From assembly GCF_003050905.1 (NCBI RefSeq), contig NZ_QAOT01000023.1: DNA of 64,000 bases. One strand, written 5' to 3'. Positions within the stretch are counted from its first letter, which is position 1. Each line of letters begins with the position of its first letter. The translations under genes and the position numbers were made by a program. The DNA is from Cereibacter_A azotoformans. Lineage in GTDB: Bacteria; Pseudomonadota; Alphaproteobacteria; Rhodobacterales; Rhodobacteraceae. Below are positions 53,082 to 62,371 of this stretch, piece by piece. The notes under the pieces were generated by a model that was not told the origin of the DNA, searched no databases, and saw nothing but the letters and a program-made list of their open reading frames with translations.

Positions 53082-53385
53082 AGTTAGCGAAGTGCCGTGA
53101 CGGAGCAAGAGAACGGCTCTCTATAATGCGGCGCAGCGACGTCAGGTTCTGCTTCGTCCCTGCCACGGGCGATGCATCCGTTCTACGCGCCCCGACGTGC
53201 AGTCGCCCTGACTGCAGGGCCGCGTCGCACGACTCTCCTCGAAAGCTCCCCGCGGCGGACCGAATCGCGGCGGATTGAACCCGAAAGGGCGGCCCGAGGG
53301 GATCACCGAGCGGCATCGCTTTCTCCGTATCAGCCCCCCGGCAACGGGGGCCTTCCAATCCGGTCGGATTTTAGCCTCATAAATT

Positions 53386-53400
53386 CTACAAAGTCAGTCG
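53386..53400 (+). promoter_or_regulatory. Partial dyad upstream of the TauD-like operon
   Basis: CTACAAAGTCAGTCG, i.e. CTAC-N7-GTCG, in an AT-rich patch (TCATAAATTCTAC). It lies about 180 bp before the dioxygenase start. The overlapping GTCGTGATTTCGAC (53397-53410) is a second, more symmetric dyad. Confidence 0.4.
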
Positions 53401-53580
53401 TGATTTCGACCTATCCTGACCCCGGATCCGCGGCGACCTGCGGCCGCATCCGGCGCCCAGGAAGAACGGCCGCGGATCCACGACCGGTCCGGTCACGACA
53501 CCGGATCGCCACCACGATGGCAATGGCCCGGACCCCGCAGGGTCGGCCAACGCCCGGACACCAGACGAAAGGCAACCGGA

Positions 53581-54540
53581 ATGACTGCGATCTCTCAGGA
53601 TGCGCCCGACATCCCCGACAGCGACGTGACCCCCGTCGCAGGCCGCGTGGGGGCCATCGTCTCGAACATCCGCCTCTCGGGCGATCTTCCCGACAGCACC
53701 ATCGCGCGGCTGGAGCAGTTGCTGCGCCTCCACAAGGTGCTGTTCTTCCGCGACCAGTCCCATCTCGATGACGCGGAACAGGAACGGTTCGGCGCCCGGT
53801 TCGGAGAGCCCTTCGCCCATCCGACCCAGGGTGCGCTGAGCGGGACAGCCTCGGTCCTCGACCTCGACACCCGGCGGGACCGAGAGCCGAAGGCGGGCGA
53901 GGCCGGTGGCGCGCGGGCCGACCAGTGGCACACCGACATCACCTTCGTCGAGGCCTATCCGCGCATCACCATCCTGCGCAACCTCGTGGCCCCTGCCTCG
54001 GGCGGGGATACGGTGTTCTCGAATACGGTGGCGGCCTATGAGACGCTGCCCGAGCCGCTGAAGGCGCTGGCCGACCGGCTCTGGGCAGTCCATTCGAACG
54101 CTTACGACTATGCCGCGGTGCGCCCGCACGCGACGGCCGAGGAACAGAAGCAGTTCGCGCGCCAGTTCACCTCGACCGTCTACGAGACCGAACATCCGGT
54201 GGTGCGCGTGCTGCCCACGGGGGAGCGGACGCTCCTGCTGGGCAATTTCGTTCAGCGGTTCAAGGGGATCGCGCGGGCCGACTTCCAGAAGCTGTTCGCG
54301 CTGTTTCAGGACCACATCCAGGCGCAGGAAAACACCGTGCGATGGCGCTGGCAGGCCGGCGACCTGGCGCTTTGGGACAATACCGCGACCCAGCATTACG
54401 CGGTGAACGATTACGGCGACCAGCACCGGGTGGTGCGGCGCGTGACCATCGCGGGCGACGTGCCCGTGTCGGTCGACGGCAAGCGGAGCGTGGCGCTCAG
54501 CCGCTTCGAGAAACCCGACGCGGCGATTGCCGCGGAATAG
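53581..54540 (+). CDS. TauD/TfdA-family 2-oxoglutarate dioxygenase (AtsK-like)
   Basis: A 319-residue Fe(II)/2-oxoglutarate oxygenase. The iron ligands are His and Asp of WHTDITFVEAYP (near 118-120) and the distal His in WDNTATQHYAVNDYGDQHR, with the 2OG-binding Arg in HRVVRRVTIAGDVP. The ending (RRVTIAGDVPVSVDGKRS) resembles alkylsulfatase AtsK more than classical TauD. It heads an operon with a complete ABC transporter, so it probably hydroxylates an imported alkyl sulfate or sulfonate, giving an aldehyde and sulfate or sulfite. A taurine role cannot be excluded. Confidence 0.85.
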   Translation: MTAISQDAPDIPDSDVTPVAGRVGAIVSNIRLSGDLPDSTIARLEQLLRLHKVLFFRDQSHLDDAEQERFGARFGEPFAHPTQGALSGTASVLDLDTRRDREPKAGEAGGARADQWHTDITFVEAYPRITILRNLVAPASGGDTVFSNTVAAYETLPEPLKALADRLWAVHSNAYDYAAVRPHATAEEQKQFARQFTSTVYETEHPVVRVLPTGERTLLLGNFVQRFKGIARADFQKLFALFQDHIQAQENTVRWRWQAGDLALWDNTATQHYAVNDYGDQHRVVRRVTIAGDVPVSVDGKRSVALSRFEKPDAAIAAE

Positions 54541-54559
54541 CAACAGGCGAGGACCAGAG

Positions 54560-55669
54560 ATGAAACTTCCCGGACTTCTGGCCGCCCTTGCGGCGGCGCT
54601 TCTCTCGGCTGGCGGTGCGCTGGCCGAAGACGATGCCAAGGTGATCCGCATCGGATTTCCCGGTGTGGGCGCCGACAGCCGCCCCTATGGCCACAGCACG
54701 GTGATCCCCTATGCCCGCGCCCGCGAAATCCTTGAAAAGGAGTTCGCAAGCGACGGGATCGAGGTGACATGGACCTTCTTCCGCGGCGCCGGGCCGGCGC
54801 TGAACGAGGCGACCGCCGCCGGGCAGTTTGACTTCTTCCTGCTGGGGGACCTGCCGGCCATCGTGGGCCGGGCGAACGGGCTGAAGCACCGCTTCATCTT
54901 CGCCACCGGCCGGAACGACCCGATCTATCTTGCCGTGCCCGAGGGAAGCGACATCGAAACGGTCGAGGATGTGAAAGGCCGCAAGGTCGCACTGTTCAAG
55001 GGCACGAACCTGCAGAACGCCACCGACCGCATCCTCGAGCGTCACGGGCTGAGCGAACGCGACGTGCGTTTTGTCAATCTGGATGCAAATTCGGCGGTGG
55101 CCGCGCTGACCTCTGGCAATGTCGATGCCGTCTTTGGCGGGCAGGAATATCTGGCGCTGGCCGAGAAGGGCGTGGTGAAGATCGCCTATACCACCAAGGA
55201 CGACGATCCGACGCTGGGGCGAAACTCGTCGTTTCTCGTGACCGACGCCTTCGCCGAGGCGAACCCCGGCCTGACCCAGCGCGTGGTGACGACGCTGATC
55301 GAGGCCGCGGCGCTCATCACGAAGGACGAGAACCGCGACGAGGCCTTCGACGCCTGGACGCTGTCGGGCTTTCCGAAATCGACCTTCGAGGCAAACTTCG
55401 ACGGTGTGCGCCTGTCGCAGATCCTGAACCCGCTGATCGACGATTATGTGGTGGCCCGGTACACCGAGCAGGTCGCGGCCGCCAAGGCCTATGGGCTTCT
55501 GCGCAACGACGTGGACATCGAAGGATGGTTCGACCGAACCTATCTGGACGTGGCGCTGAAAGAGCTTCGACTTGAACATTTCTGGTCGAAGCGCGGCGCG
55601 AATGGCGAGACGATTGAGGTCGGCACCAACGACGCTTCGGCCGCGCCCACCACCTCCACCGGCGGATAA
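54560..55669 (+). CDS. Sulfonate/sulfate-ester substrate-binding protein
   Basis: A 369-residue exported binding protein, longer than SsuA (about 320). The signal peptide at 1-22 ends GGALA-ED. The first lobe has IRIGFPGVGADSRPYGHS and TWTFFRGAGPALNEATAAGQ, then FLLGDLPAIVGRANGLKHRF; later KGRKVALFKGTNLQNATDRIL. The C-terminal 40 residues are an extra tail of polar residues. It lies 19 bp after the dioxygenase gene, followed by a hairpin and two permeases. It presumably delivers the dioxygenase substrate. Confidence 0.85.
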   Translation: MKLPGLLAALAAALLSAGGALAEDDAKVIRIGFPGVGADSRPYGHSTVIPYARAREILEKEFASDGIEVTWTFFRGAGPALNEATAAGQFDFFLLGDLPAIVGRANGLKHRFIFATGRNDPIYLAVPEGSDIETVEDVKGRKVALFKGTNLQNATDRILERHGLSERDVRFVNLDANSAVAALTSGNVDAVFGGQEYLALAEKGVVKIAYTTKDDDPTLGRNSSFLVTDAFAEANPGLTQRVVTTLIEAAALITKDENRDEAFDAWTLSGFPKSTFEANFDGVRLSQILNPLIDDYVVARYTEQVAAAKAYGLLRNDVDIEGWFDRTYLDVALKELRLEHFWSKRGANGETIEVGTNDASAAPTTSTGG

Positions 55670-55683
55670 GCCTGACATTCGGC

Positions 55684-55707
55684 GCCGGCCCGCCAGCCTG
55701 GGCCGGC
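55684..55707 (+). terminator. Hairpin after the binding-protein gene
   Basis: Perfect 8-bp stem GCCGGCCC / GGGCCGGC, 8-nt loop. Same layout as after tauA and before sbp; likely mRNA stabilising. Confidence 0.4.
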
Positions 55708-55734
55708 ACCCTCAACTGGCGACGAGGCTTCAGA

Positions 55735-56589
55735 ATGACCCTGATCCAGACACATCCGACCGTCGATCCCCTTGCGCTGCGCCTGTCGCGCGCGGCGGCG
55801 AGGATCGCTTCCGCCGGTCTGCGCACCGCTCCGCCCCTCCTGCTCGGCCTGTCCTTTCCGGCGGCGCTACTGGCGCTCTGGTCCTTCGGCGCCTCGTCGG
55901 GGTGGCTGCCGCCCCAGATCCTGCCGGCGCCGCGCGTCGTGTGGGAGAGCTTCGCCCTCCTTCTTGCCGATGGCAGCCTTGGCGCCCACACGCAGGCAAG
56001 CCTTCACCGCGTTGCAACAGGATTTGCCCTTGGCGCGGCCATCGGACTGGCTTTCGGCGCGGCGGTGGGGCTATTGCCTGCGGTGCGCGCCTATGGCTGG
56101 CCGCCGGTGCAGGCGGTGACGCGGGTCAATGTGCTGGCCTGGATGCCGCTGCTGACACTGTTCCTCGGCATCGACGAGACGCTGAAGGTGGTGGTGATCG
56201 CGTGGTCGGCGGCGATCCCGATCATCCTCGGCACGGCACGCGGATTTGCGGACGTGCCTGCCGGCTATCGCGAGCTTGGGGCCGCGATGGGACTGCGCCC
56301 GCATCAGCGCCTGCGGCTGATCGTGCTGCCGGGGGCGCTGCCGCAGGTGTTCACCGGCCTGCGCGAGGGTCTGGCCAATGCGTGGCAGACGCTGGTGATC
56401 GTCGAGCTGTTCGCCTCGTTCGAGGGGCTGGGCTATCTGATGACCTGGGGGCGCCAGTTGTTCCAGCTGGATCTGGTGCTGGTGGCAATGCTGGTGATCG
56501 CGGCGATCGGCTTCCTGCTGGACGGGGTCCTCAAGATCATCGAAGCGCGCGTGCAGCCGTGGCGGACGGAGAGTGGTCGTGACCGCTGA
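55735..56589 (+). CDS. Sulfonate-type ABC transporter permease 1
   Basis: A 284-residue permease with six helices: LLLGLSFPAALLALWSFG near 33-50, the SsuC-type block VQAVTRVNVLAWMPLLTLFLGIDETLKVVVI, and coupling loop ELGAAMGLRPHQRLRLIVLPGALPQ. A polar extension of about 30 residues precedes the first helix. It overlaps permease 2 by about 11 bp. Two different permease genes in one operon suggest a heterodimer, unlike SsuC or TauC. Confidence 0.85.
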   Translation: MTLIQTHPTVDPLALRLSRAAARIASAGLRTAPPLLLGLSFPAALLALWSFGASSGWLPPQILPAPRVVWESFALLLADGSLGAHTQASLHRVATGFALGAAIGLAFGAAVGLLPAVRAYGWPPVQAVTRVNVLAWMPLLTLFLGIDETLKVVVIAWSAAIPIILGTARGFADVPAGYRELGAAMGLRPHQRLRLIVLPGALPQVFTGLREGLANAWQTLVIVELFASFEGLGYLMTWGRQLFQLDLVLVAMLVIAAIGFLLDGVLKIIEARVQPWRTESGRDR

Positions 56590-57379
56590 CACCTCTCCTC
56601 CCGCTCGGCCGGGATGGCTGGCCGGGCTGCGGGGCCGGGATCACCGGCCGTTCGTGTCCTTCGGGATCATCCTCGTGATCTGGACGGCAGCCCACGAGCT
56701 CGAATGGGTCGATCCGCGGTTCCTGCCCTCGCCGATCGACCTGCTGTGGCGCCTCGTGACCGAAGTGCAATCCGGTTCGCTCCTTCTCGATCTGGCCGAG
56801 ACGCTGAAACGCAATCTGGGCGGGTTTGCCATCGGCGCGGGGGTGGGGGTGACGCTCGGGGCGCTGCTTGGAACCTCGCGGCTGCTGGCGCGGATTGTCG
56901 GGCCCACGGTCGTGGCGCATCGCCAGACCGCGCTGTTCGCCTGGGTGCCGCTGATTGCCATGTGGTTCGGCGGCGGCGACCAGGGCAAGATCGCGTTCGT
57001 TGCGATGGCGGCCTTTCAGCCAACCGTCATCAACACCTGGCGAGGCATCGCAGGGGTTCCCGCCGGCCTGCAGGAACTTGCGGCAGCCCTGCGCTTTTCG
57101 AGGCTTCAGTATCTGCGGCATGTCGCGCTGCCCGCGGCGCTGCCGCAGATCTTCACCGGGCTGCACGCGGCCCTGATCTACGCCTGGCTGGCCACCGTGG
57201 GGGCCGAGCTGTTCCTCAACATCACGCCCGGCCTTGGCGGACGGCTGGTCGAGGGGAGCCAGCTGTTCGAGATGGACCTGCTGTTTCTTGTCATCGTGAT
57301 CTTCGGCCTCGTGGGCCTTGTCTACAACGGCATCGCCGAGCGCATCGAAGCCCGACTTCTGAAATGGAACCGACCATGA
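56579..57379 (+). CDS. Sulfonate-type ABC transporter permease 2
   Basis: A 266-residue permease sharing the SsuC fold with its neighbour: SFGIILVIWTAAHELEWVD, then HRQTALFAWVPLIAMWFGGGDQGKIAFVAMAAF (first part) and coupling loop ELAAALRFSRLQYLRHVALPAALPQ. It begins with GTG at 56579 (or 56573) inside the end of permease 1, and overlaps the ATPase by 4 bp. Low similarity to permease 1 beyond the family core. Confidence 0.85.
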   Translation: MTADTSPPARPGWLAGLRGRDHRPFVSFGIILVIWTAAHELEWVDPRFLPSPIDLLWRLVTEVQSGSLLLDLAETLKRNLGGFAIGAGVGVTLGALLGTSRLLARIVGPTVVAHRQTALFAWVPLIAMWFGGGDQGKIAFVAMAAFQPTVINTWRGIAGVPAGLQELAAALRFSRLQYLRHVALPAALPQIFTGLHAALIYAWLATVGAELFLNITPGLGGRLVEGSQLFEMDLLFLVIVIFGLVGLVYNGIAERIEARLLKWNRP

Positions 57380-58161
57380 CCCAGACCCATGACACCCCCG
57401 CACTGGAGATCCACGGGCTCAGCAAGCGGTTTGCCCTGCGTGAGGGCACGCTGACCGTGCTTTCAGAGATCAACCTCGTCGTCTCTCCCGGCGAGTGCGT
57501 GACCATCGTCGGCGCCTCGGGATGCGGGAAGTCCACGCTTCTGCGGCTGATCCTCGGGCTCGACCTCGACTATCGCGGCGAGATCCGCGTAGCCGGCAAG
57601 CCGGTGACCGGCCCCAGCGACGACCGCGCCATCGTCTTTCAGGACCACCGCCTGTTGCCGTGGCTGACGGCCGAAGCGAACGTGGCGGCGGCGCTGCTGA
57701 ACAGCCCCCTCGGCCCCGAGGCCCGCGCCCGCGAGGTGCGCGAGCATCTGGAGCTTGTGGGGCTCGGCTCCTTCGCGCGCGCCTACCCCCGCCAGCTATC
57801 GGGCGGGATGGCGCAGCGGGTGGCCATCGCGCGGGCGCTGGTCGGGCGGCCCCGCTTCCTGCTGCTCGACGAGCCGCTGGGCGCGTTGGATGCGCTGACC
57901 CGCCTCCGGATGCAGGACGAGCTGAAACGGATTGTCGCCCATGAGGGCGCGACCGCACTTCTGGTCACCCACGACGTGGACGAGGCTGTCCATCTCGGCA
58001 ATCGTGTTGTGGTCATGGAGCCCCACCCGGGTCGGATCGCCACCATCCTTCCGGTTCCGCCCGCCGCTCGGGCCGACCGATCCAGCCCGGCGTTTGTCCA
58101 GCTTCGCGACCGGATCCTGGGCCTCCTGGGCGTAGGACTGCCCGCGGCCGTGCCCGCCTGA
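57376..58161 (+). CDS. Sulfonate-type ABC transporter ATPase
   Basis: A 261-residue ATPase: Walker A GASGCGKST, FQDHRLLPWLTAEANVAAAL, signature LSGGMAQRVAIARAL, Walker B LLLDEPLGALDALTR and switch His in LVTHDVDEAVHLGNRV. It completes the dioxygenase - binding protein - two permeases - ATPase operon, which is transcribed as one unit with overlaps. Confidence 0.88.
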   Translation: MTQTHDTPALEIHGLSKRFALREGTLTVLSEINLVVSPGECVTIVGASGCGKSTLLRLILGLDLDYRGEIRVAGKPVTGPSDDRAIVFQDHRLLPWLTAEANVAAALLNSPLGPEARAREVREHLELVGLGSFARAYPRQLSGGMAQRVAIARALVGRPRFLLLDEPLGALDALTRLRMQDELKRIVAHEGATALLVTHDVDEAVHLGNRVVVMEPHPGRIATILPVPPAARADRSSPAFVQLRDRILGLLGVGLPAAVPA

Positions 58162-58298
58162 CCGCAAGTCTTGCAGATAGACCTTGGCGCATCGCCGCTG
58201 GCTCCGACCAAGTCGCGGCGCGCCGCCCGCACCGGGTTTCGGCTGCGACGGATCTGCCATTGAAGATGGCCTTTCCTCACAGTGGTGGGCCGGCGGCA

Positions 58299-58381
58299 AG
58301 ATCCTTCTTCCAGAAGGCAAGCCTTTGGAATGGCCAGAACCGGCCCTGCGTCCCAATCTCAAGTCACGATCAATCGAGTCG
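58299..58381 (+). promoter_or_regulatory. Promoter/operator of the tandem rhodanese unit
   Basis: AAGATCCTTCTTCC (58299), CTTTGGAATGG (58323-58333) and the dyad CGAT (58367-58370) -N7- GTCG (58378-58381). The distance from TTGGAA to the dyad is 42 bp. The dyad ends 20 bp before the start codon. Confidence 0.55.
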
Positions 58382-58401
58382 TAATAAAGTCGAGGATGAA
58401 G

Positions 58402-59319
58402 ATGCCAAACGCCATCTCAAGACCCGCCCGCCGGAACTTCCTGCTTGGCGTGCTTGCGGTTGCCGGCCTTGCGCTGGGGCCGTTGCAAGGGCACGCAACC
58501 GATGCCGACACCGCGCGCTGGATCATCGGGGCAGATCAGGCCCGCGCCCTTCTGGCCGATGGCGCGCTGCTTGTCGATGCCCGGGGCGCCGATCTCAAGA
58601 AGGCCGCGCCGCTGGAAGGTGCCGCCACCGTCATCTGGCAGGATTTCACCAATGCCGACCTGCCGGAAAAGGGACGGCTTCTGCAGGATGATGCTGCCTT
58701 GACACAGAAGCTACAGGGCATCGGCCTCTCGCAGAACGTGCCGGCCGTCGTTGTCGCCGACAGCGTCAACGGCTGGGGCGAGGATGGGCGCATCGTCTGG
58801 ACGTTCCGCACGCTTGGCCATCCCCAGACCCTCCTTGTCAACGGCGGGATTTCCGCGCTGCTGGAGGGAGGGCCGCTTGAACTGACGTCCGCAAAGCTGC
58901 CGGGCGACTTCACGGTGTCCCGGATCGAGGCTTACGAGATCCGGAAAGAGGAACTCCGCAACCTGATCGGCAAGGACGGGGTGGCGGTGCTTGACGTCCG
59001 CGAGCCGCGCGAGTTCGCGGGCAAGACCCCCTACGGAGAAAGCCGCGGCGGCCATGTTCCGGGCGCCAAACACCTCTTCTATCGCGACCTTCTTGACGAA
59101 AACGGGCACGTCCTGAGCGGCGAGGCGCTGAAGGCCCGGCTCGCGGACCTGGGCATCGATGCCGGGGCGCAGATCGTCTCATACTGCACCGGCGGCATCC
59201 GGTCTGGCTTCGTCACCGCGGTCCTGAATGACGCGGGTCTGAAGGCACGGAACTATGCCGGCTCGATGTGGGAGTGGTCGGCGCAGGATCCTGCAGATTT
59301 TCCGTTGGTGACTGACTGA
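58402..59319 (+). CDS. Exported tandem-rhodanese sulfurtransferase
   Basis: A 305-residue protein with a twin-arginine-type signal (RPARRNFLLGVLAVAGLALG, ending HA-TD). Two rhodanese domains follow. In the first, the loop reads VVVADSVNGWGEDG, with Asp-Ser where the catalytic Cys should be; the second has VSYCTGGIRSG with an active Cys near 263. This inactive/active pairing is normal for thiosulfate or mercaptopyruvate sulfurtransferases. The start is ATG 58402; ATG 58396 is also possible. Export suggests action on thiosulfate or polysulfide in the periplasm. Own sulfur-type promoter. Confidence 0.82.
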   Translation: MPNAISRPARRNFLLGVLAVAGLALGPLQGHATDADTARWIIGADQARALLADGALLVDARGADLKKAAPLEGAATVIWQDFTNADLPEKGRLLQDDAALTQKLQGIGLSQNVPAVVVADSVNGWGEDGRIVWTFRTLGHPQTLLVNGGISALLEGGPLELTSAKLPGDFTVSRIEAYEIRKEELRNLIGKDGVAVLDVREPREFAGKTPYGESRGGHVPGAKHLFYRDLLDENGHVLSGEALKARLADLGIDAGAQIVSYCTGGIRSGFVTAVLNDAGLKARNYAGSMWEWSAQDPADFPLVTD

Positions 59320-59376
59320 GCACTGCGGGCAACGGGTTCTCCGTAGCCCTGCTTTTCGAGTGAATGGAATTTCCTC

Positions 59377-60096
59377 ATGCATGTAAATGTTGGCTGGCGC
59401 GCGGCTGCGCTCGCCGTTCTGCCGTTGGCTGCCGGCGGCATCGCCTATGTGGCGATCCCCGGAGTACCCGAGGCGCTCCATCGCGCCCTCGCCATCCTGA
59501 CCACGTCTGACGTGACCGAGGCGGTCGCGGCCCTGCGCGATTATCTTGGCGGATTCGGCATCTGGGCGCCGGTGGTTTCGGCCGCGCTCATGGTGTTCCA
59601 GTCGATCGCGGCGCCGATCCCGGCCTTCCTTCTGACCTTCACCAATGGCCTGCTGTTCGGCTGGGCCTGGGGTGCGGCCCTGTCCTGGTCCTCGGCCATG
59701 CTGGGGGCTGCCCTCTGCTTCTGGCTGTCCAGAGCCTTCGGGCGACCAGCCGTCGAGAAGCTCGCAGGCGGCAGCCGGGCGCTCGACACGGCTGACCTCT
59801 TCTTCGAACGCTACGGCAGCGCCTCGATCCTGATCGCTCGCCTCCTGCCATTCGTCTCGTTCGACATCATCAGCTACGCGGCGGGGCTGACACCCGTCAG
59901 TTTCCGCCGTTTCCTGCTGGCGACAGGTGTCGGCCAGCTACCCGCCACCTTGCTCTACTCCTACCTCGGGCAAAGCGTCACCGGCTCGATCAGGGCGCTG
60001 TTCTGGCTGTTCTCGATCACCGTGGTGATCGCCATCATCGGTTGGCTTGTCGGCCCGAAGCTGTTCACGCGCCCGGCGAACGGGGGCATCCGATGA
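59377..60096 (+). CDS. TVP38/TMEM64 (DedA-like) membrane protein
   Basis: A 239-residue integral membrane protein with the SNARE-associated/VTT domain: FLLTFTNGLLFGWAWGAALSWSSAMLGAALCFWLSRAFG (first part is the re-entrant region) and ERYGSASILIARLLPFVSFDIISYAAGL. The Arg-Leu-Leu-Pro motif is typical. It lies 57 bp after the tandem rhodanese, a pairing often seen. It may move a small anion or lipid. Its stop overlaps the AAA+ gene by 4 bp, an odd junction since that gene belongs to the mobile backbone. Confidence 0.8.
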   Translation: MHVNVGWRAAALAVLPLAAGGIAYVAIPGVPEALHRALAILTTSDVTEAVAALRDYLGGFGIWAPVVSAALMVFQSIAAPIPAFLLTFTNGLLFGWAWGAALSWSSAMLGAALCFWLSRAFGRPAVEKLAGGSRALDTADLFFERYGSASILIARLLPFVSFDIISYAAGLTPVSFRRFLLATGVGQLPATLLYSYLGQSVTGSIRALFWLFSITVVIAIIGWLVGPKLFTRPANGGIR

Positions 60097-62210
60097 GCGC
60101 GATCCCACGCCCCCTTGTTCTGAAAGCGACCGTGACGGGCTTCCTCATTGCCGGGCTGCTCGACCTGATGCGCCAGGGCATGGCCGAGGCTGAGGACGAG
60201 AATGCCCGCCGTGAGGCAGCCGAACGGCTCCGCCGGCCCGGGCGGCACGAGGCGCTGGAGTTGCTGATGGTCGCGGCCCTCGCCAGGGTGCTGCCCAAGG
60301 GCCGCGATCTCGCGCGGTTGTTCGACCCCGGGGCGATCACTCTCGTGCGACCGCCCCTGCCTGGCTGCGACGACGCCATCGGCAAGGCATTCAGCGGGCG
60401 GCTTCTGCGCCATCTGCGCGACCGGGCGGAGGTCGACGAGGAGGATGCCGCCGATCCGATGACCCGGATCGTGTCGTTCCGGTCCGATCAGTCCCCGCGC
60501 GACCGCGCCAGCGAGATCCGGCTCCACCGCGACAAGGTTCGCGACGCCGTCGGGATCGGGCGGCCGGTCTTTCTGGTCAGCGCCGAGCGCGACCTGCGGT
60601 GGGGCGATCTCGCGGCCCTCTTCGGGCCCGAGGTGCGGCTGCCGCGGCTGTCTGCCGGCCTGCTTCTGGAGGTGCTGAGCCGCACCCATCCCGAGGATTT
60701 CGACGCCGAGGCGCTGCGTCTTCCCGAGGCGGAAGCGCTGGCCCGCCTCGCGCCGATCGCGATCCGCACCGCATTCATGGCGCCCACCGCAGAGGCCGTG
60801 GCCGAGCGCCTGGCCGGGATGACGAAGCCCGGCGCCGCGTCGGCCCTGACGCTCGCGGACGTCCGTGGCCAGCCCGAGCCGGTGCGGATCCTGACGCGCA
60901 TGGTCGCCGACCTCGGTCGCTGGCGCGGAGGCGGCCTCGCCTGGAGCGAGGTATCGGCCTCGGCCCTGTTCTTCGGCCCGCCCGGCACCGGCAAGAGCAT
61001 GGCGGCCGAGGCGACCGCCGGCAGCGCCGGGGTTCCGTTCATCGCCACCAGCTACAGCGCCTGTCAGAAGATGGGCCACCAGGGCGACATGCTCGCGGAA
61101 CTTCACGCGCGGGTCGACGAGGCGATCGCCCGGGCGCCGTCGGTCTTCTTCATCGACGAGCTGGACAGCTTCCTCGCCCGCAGCGACGACGGCAACTCGG
61201 CGCGCTACCAGCGGGGCGTGGTGAACGGTCTGCTCGAGGAACTGTCGCGCCTGTCCCGCGCCGAGGGCGTCCTCGTCCTCGGTGCCACCAACCATCCCGC
61301 CGACGTCGATCCGGCGGTGATCCGCTCGGGCCGCTTCGACCTGAAGCTCGCCATGGCGCTGCCCGATGCGGCAGGGCTGGAGGATCTGCTCACCACCGGC
61401 CTCGCCCGTCTCGATCCCCGCCCCCGGATCGAAGCCGGGGCGATTGCGGCCCTCGCCCGTCGCCTGCTTGGCTGTTCGGGCGCCGATGTGGCGGCGCTGC
61501 TGCGCGACGCCGCGAGCCGGGCGCGGGCCGCCGGCCGCCTGCTCACGGCTTCCGACCTGGCCGCGGCCGCCGAGCGGCTCGCGCCGCCGCTTGATGCCGA
61601 GATCGACCGCCGCGTCGCGCTTCACGAGGTCGGTCACCTGCTCGTCGCTCATCTCCTAGACCGGCCGGCGCCGCGCCTCGTCCGCCTCACGGCGCGGGGG
61701 GGCTTCGTCGCCGGCACCATGGCGACGCTGCAGACGCTCGACACGGCGGAGGCGGAGCTGGCGACGCTGATGGGCGGCCGTGCGGCGGAGGTCCTGGTCT
61801 ACGGCGCGCCCTCGAGCGGTGCTGGCGAGGGTCGCGACAGCGATCTCGCTTCCGCTACCCGGCTCGCGCTGAAGCTGGAGGTGTCGTGGCGCCTGACCGA
61901 CGGCGACGGCGGGCTGTCGTGGCGGGACGCCGAGCGTGGTGACCTGCTCGGCGCCGATCCCGGACTGCGTGCCCGGATCGAGGCGCGGCTTTGCGCGGCG
62001 CACGCCACCGCGCTCGACCTGCTCGGCCGGCACCTGCCGCACCTACACCGGATCGCGACCGTCCTGCTGCGCGAGCGCGACCTGGATGCCGCCCGCGTCA
62101 CCACCCTCCTCGCGGAGGTCCACAAGGGGCCGCCCGAGCGGGAGGAGACATCGCAGGTCATCCCCTTCCCGCTGCTGCCGCAGGAGCCGACGCCCGATGG
62201 CGCCGCATGA
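60093..62210 (+). CDS. AAA+ ATPase with M41-type zinc protease domain
   Basis: A 705-residue cytosolic relative of FtsH. The AAA+ module has Walker A GPPGTGKS (about 294-301), Walker B FFIDELDSF (about 351) and the R-finger area in IRSGRFDLKLAMALPD. The C-terminal part has a zinc-site HEVGH (about 510) with later acidic GGRAAEVLVYG as expected for peptidase M41. It lacks FtsH's two N-terminal transmembrane helices; instead about 250 residues of unknown helical sequence precede the AAA+ module. Such genes occur next to recombinases in alphaproteobacterial integrative elements. It may degrade a repressor or recombinase factor. Confidence 0.8.
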   Translation: MSAIPRPLVLKATVTGFLIAGLLDLMRQGMAEAEDENARREAAERLRRPGRHEALELLMVAALARVLPKGRDLARLFDPGAITLVRPPLPGCDDAIGKAFSGRLLRHLRDRAEVDEEDAADPMTRIVSFRSDQSPRDRASEIRLHRDKVRDAVGIGRPVFLVSAERDLRWGDLAALFGPEVRLPRLSAGLLLEVLSRTHPEDFDAEALRLPEAEALARLAPIAIRTAFMAPTAEAVAERLAGMTKPGAASALTLADVRGQPEPVRILTRMVADLGRWRGGGLAWSEVSASALFFGPPGTGKSMAAEATAGSAGVPFIATSYSACQKMGHQGDMLAELHARVDEAIARAPSVFFIDELDSFLARSDDGNSARYQRGVVNGLLEELSRLSRAEGVLVLGATNHPADVDPAVIRSGRFDLKLAMALPDAAGLEDLLTTGLARLDPRPRIEAGAIAALARRLLGCSGADVAALLRDAASRARAAGRLLTASDLAAAAERLAPPLDAEIDRRVALHEVGHLLVAHLLDRPAPRLVRLTARGGFVAGTMATLQTLDTAEAELATLMGGRAAEVLVYGAPSSGAGEGRDSDLASATRLALKLEVSWRLTDGDGGLSWRDAERGDLLGADPGLRARIEARLCAAHATALDLLGRHLPHLHRIATVLLRERDLDAARVTTLLAEVHKGPPEREETSQVIPFPLLPQEPTPDGAA

Positions 62211-62371
62211 GCGGGGGGCGCCGGTCGGCGCCGCCTGTCGATCCGCAATGGGGGCTCTTCGTCGACCGCGTCAAGGCCCACAGGGCTTCTGCCGGCCGAA
62301 CCTTCGTGGTTCAGCTTTTGCGCTTGACATCCGCGATTGCGGTCACTGCCACCCCGGCCCTCGTCCGGTGA
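62207..62371 (+). CDS. Small hypothetical protein overlapping the AAA+ gene
   Basis: 54 codons, ATG overlapping the AAA+ stop by 4 bp (ATGA). SAPPVDPQWGLFVDRVKAHRA looks structured; the end is hydrophobic. It may be a genuine coupled gene or a truncated one. The next 225 bp (to 62596) hold no recognised feature. Confidence 0.4.
   Translation: MSGGRRSAPPVDPQWGLFVDRVKAHRASAGRTFVVQLLRLTSAIAVTATPALVR

Larger units (their letters stand above)
52954..53580. other. Divergent control region between GST-like and TauD-like genes
   Basis: About 627 bp without a supported gene. Near the left end is CGAC (53067-53070) -N7- ATCA facing the GST-like gene; near the right end CTAC-N7-GTCG (53386-53400), with a further CGAC at 53407, faces the dioxygenase. 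The stretch 53090-53380 shows nothing definite. Confidence 0.45.
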
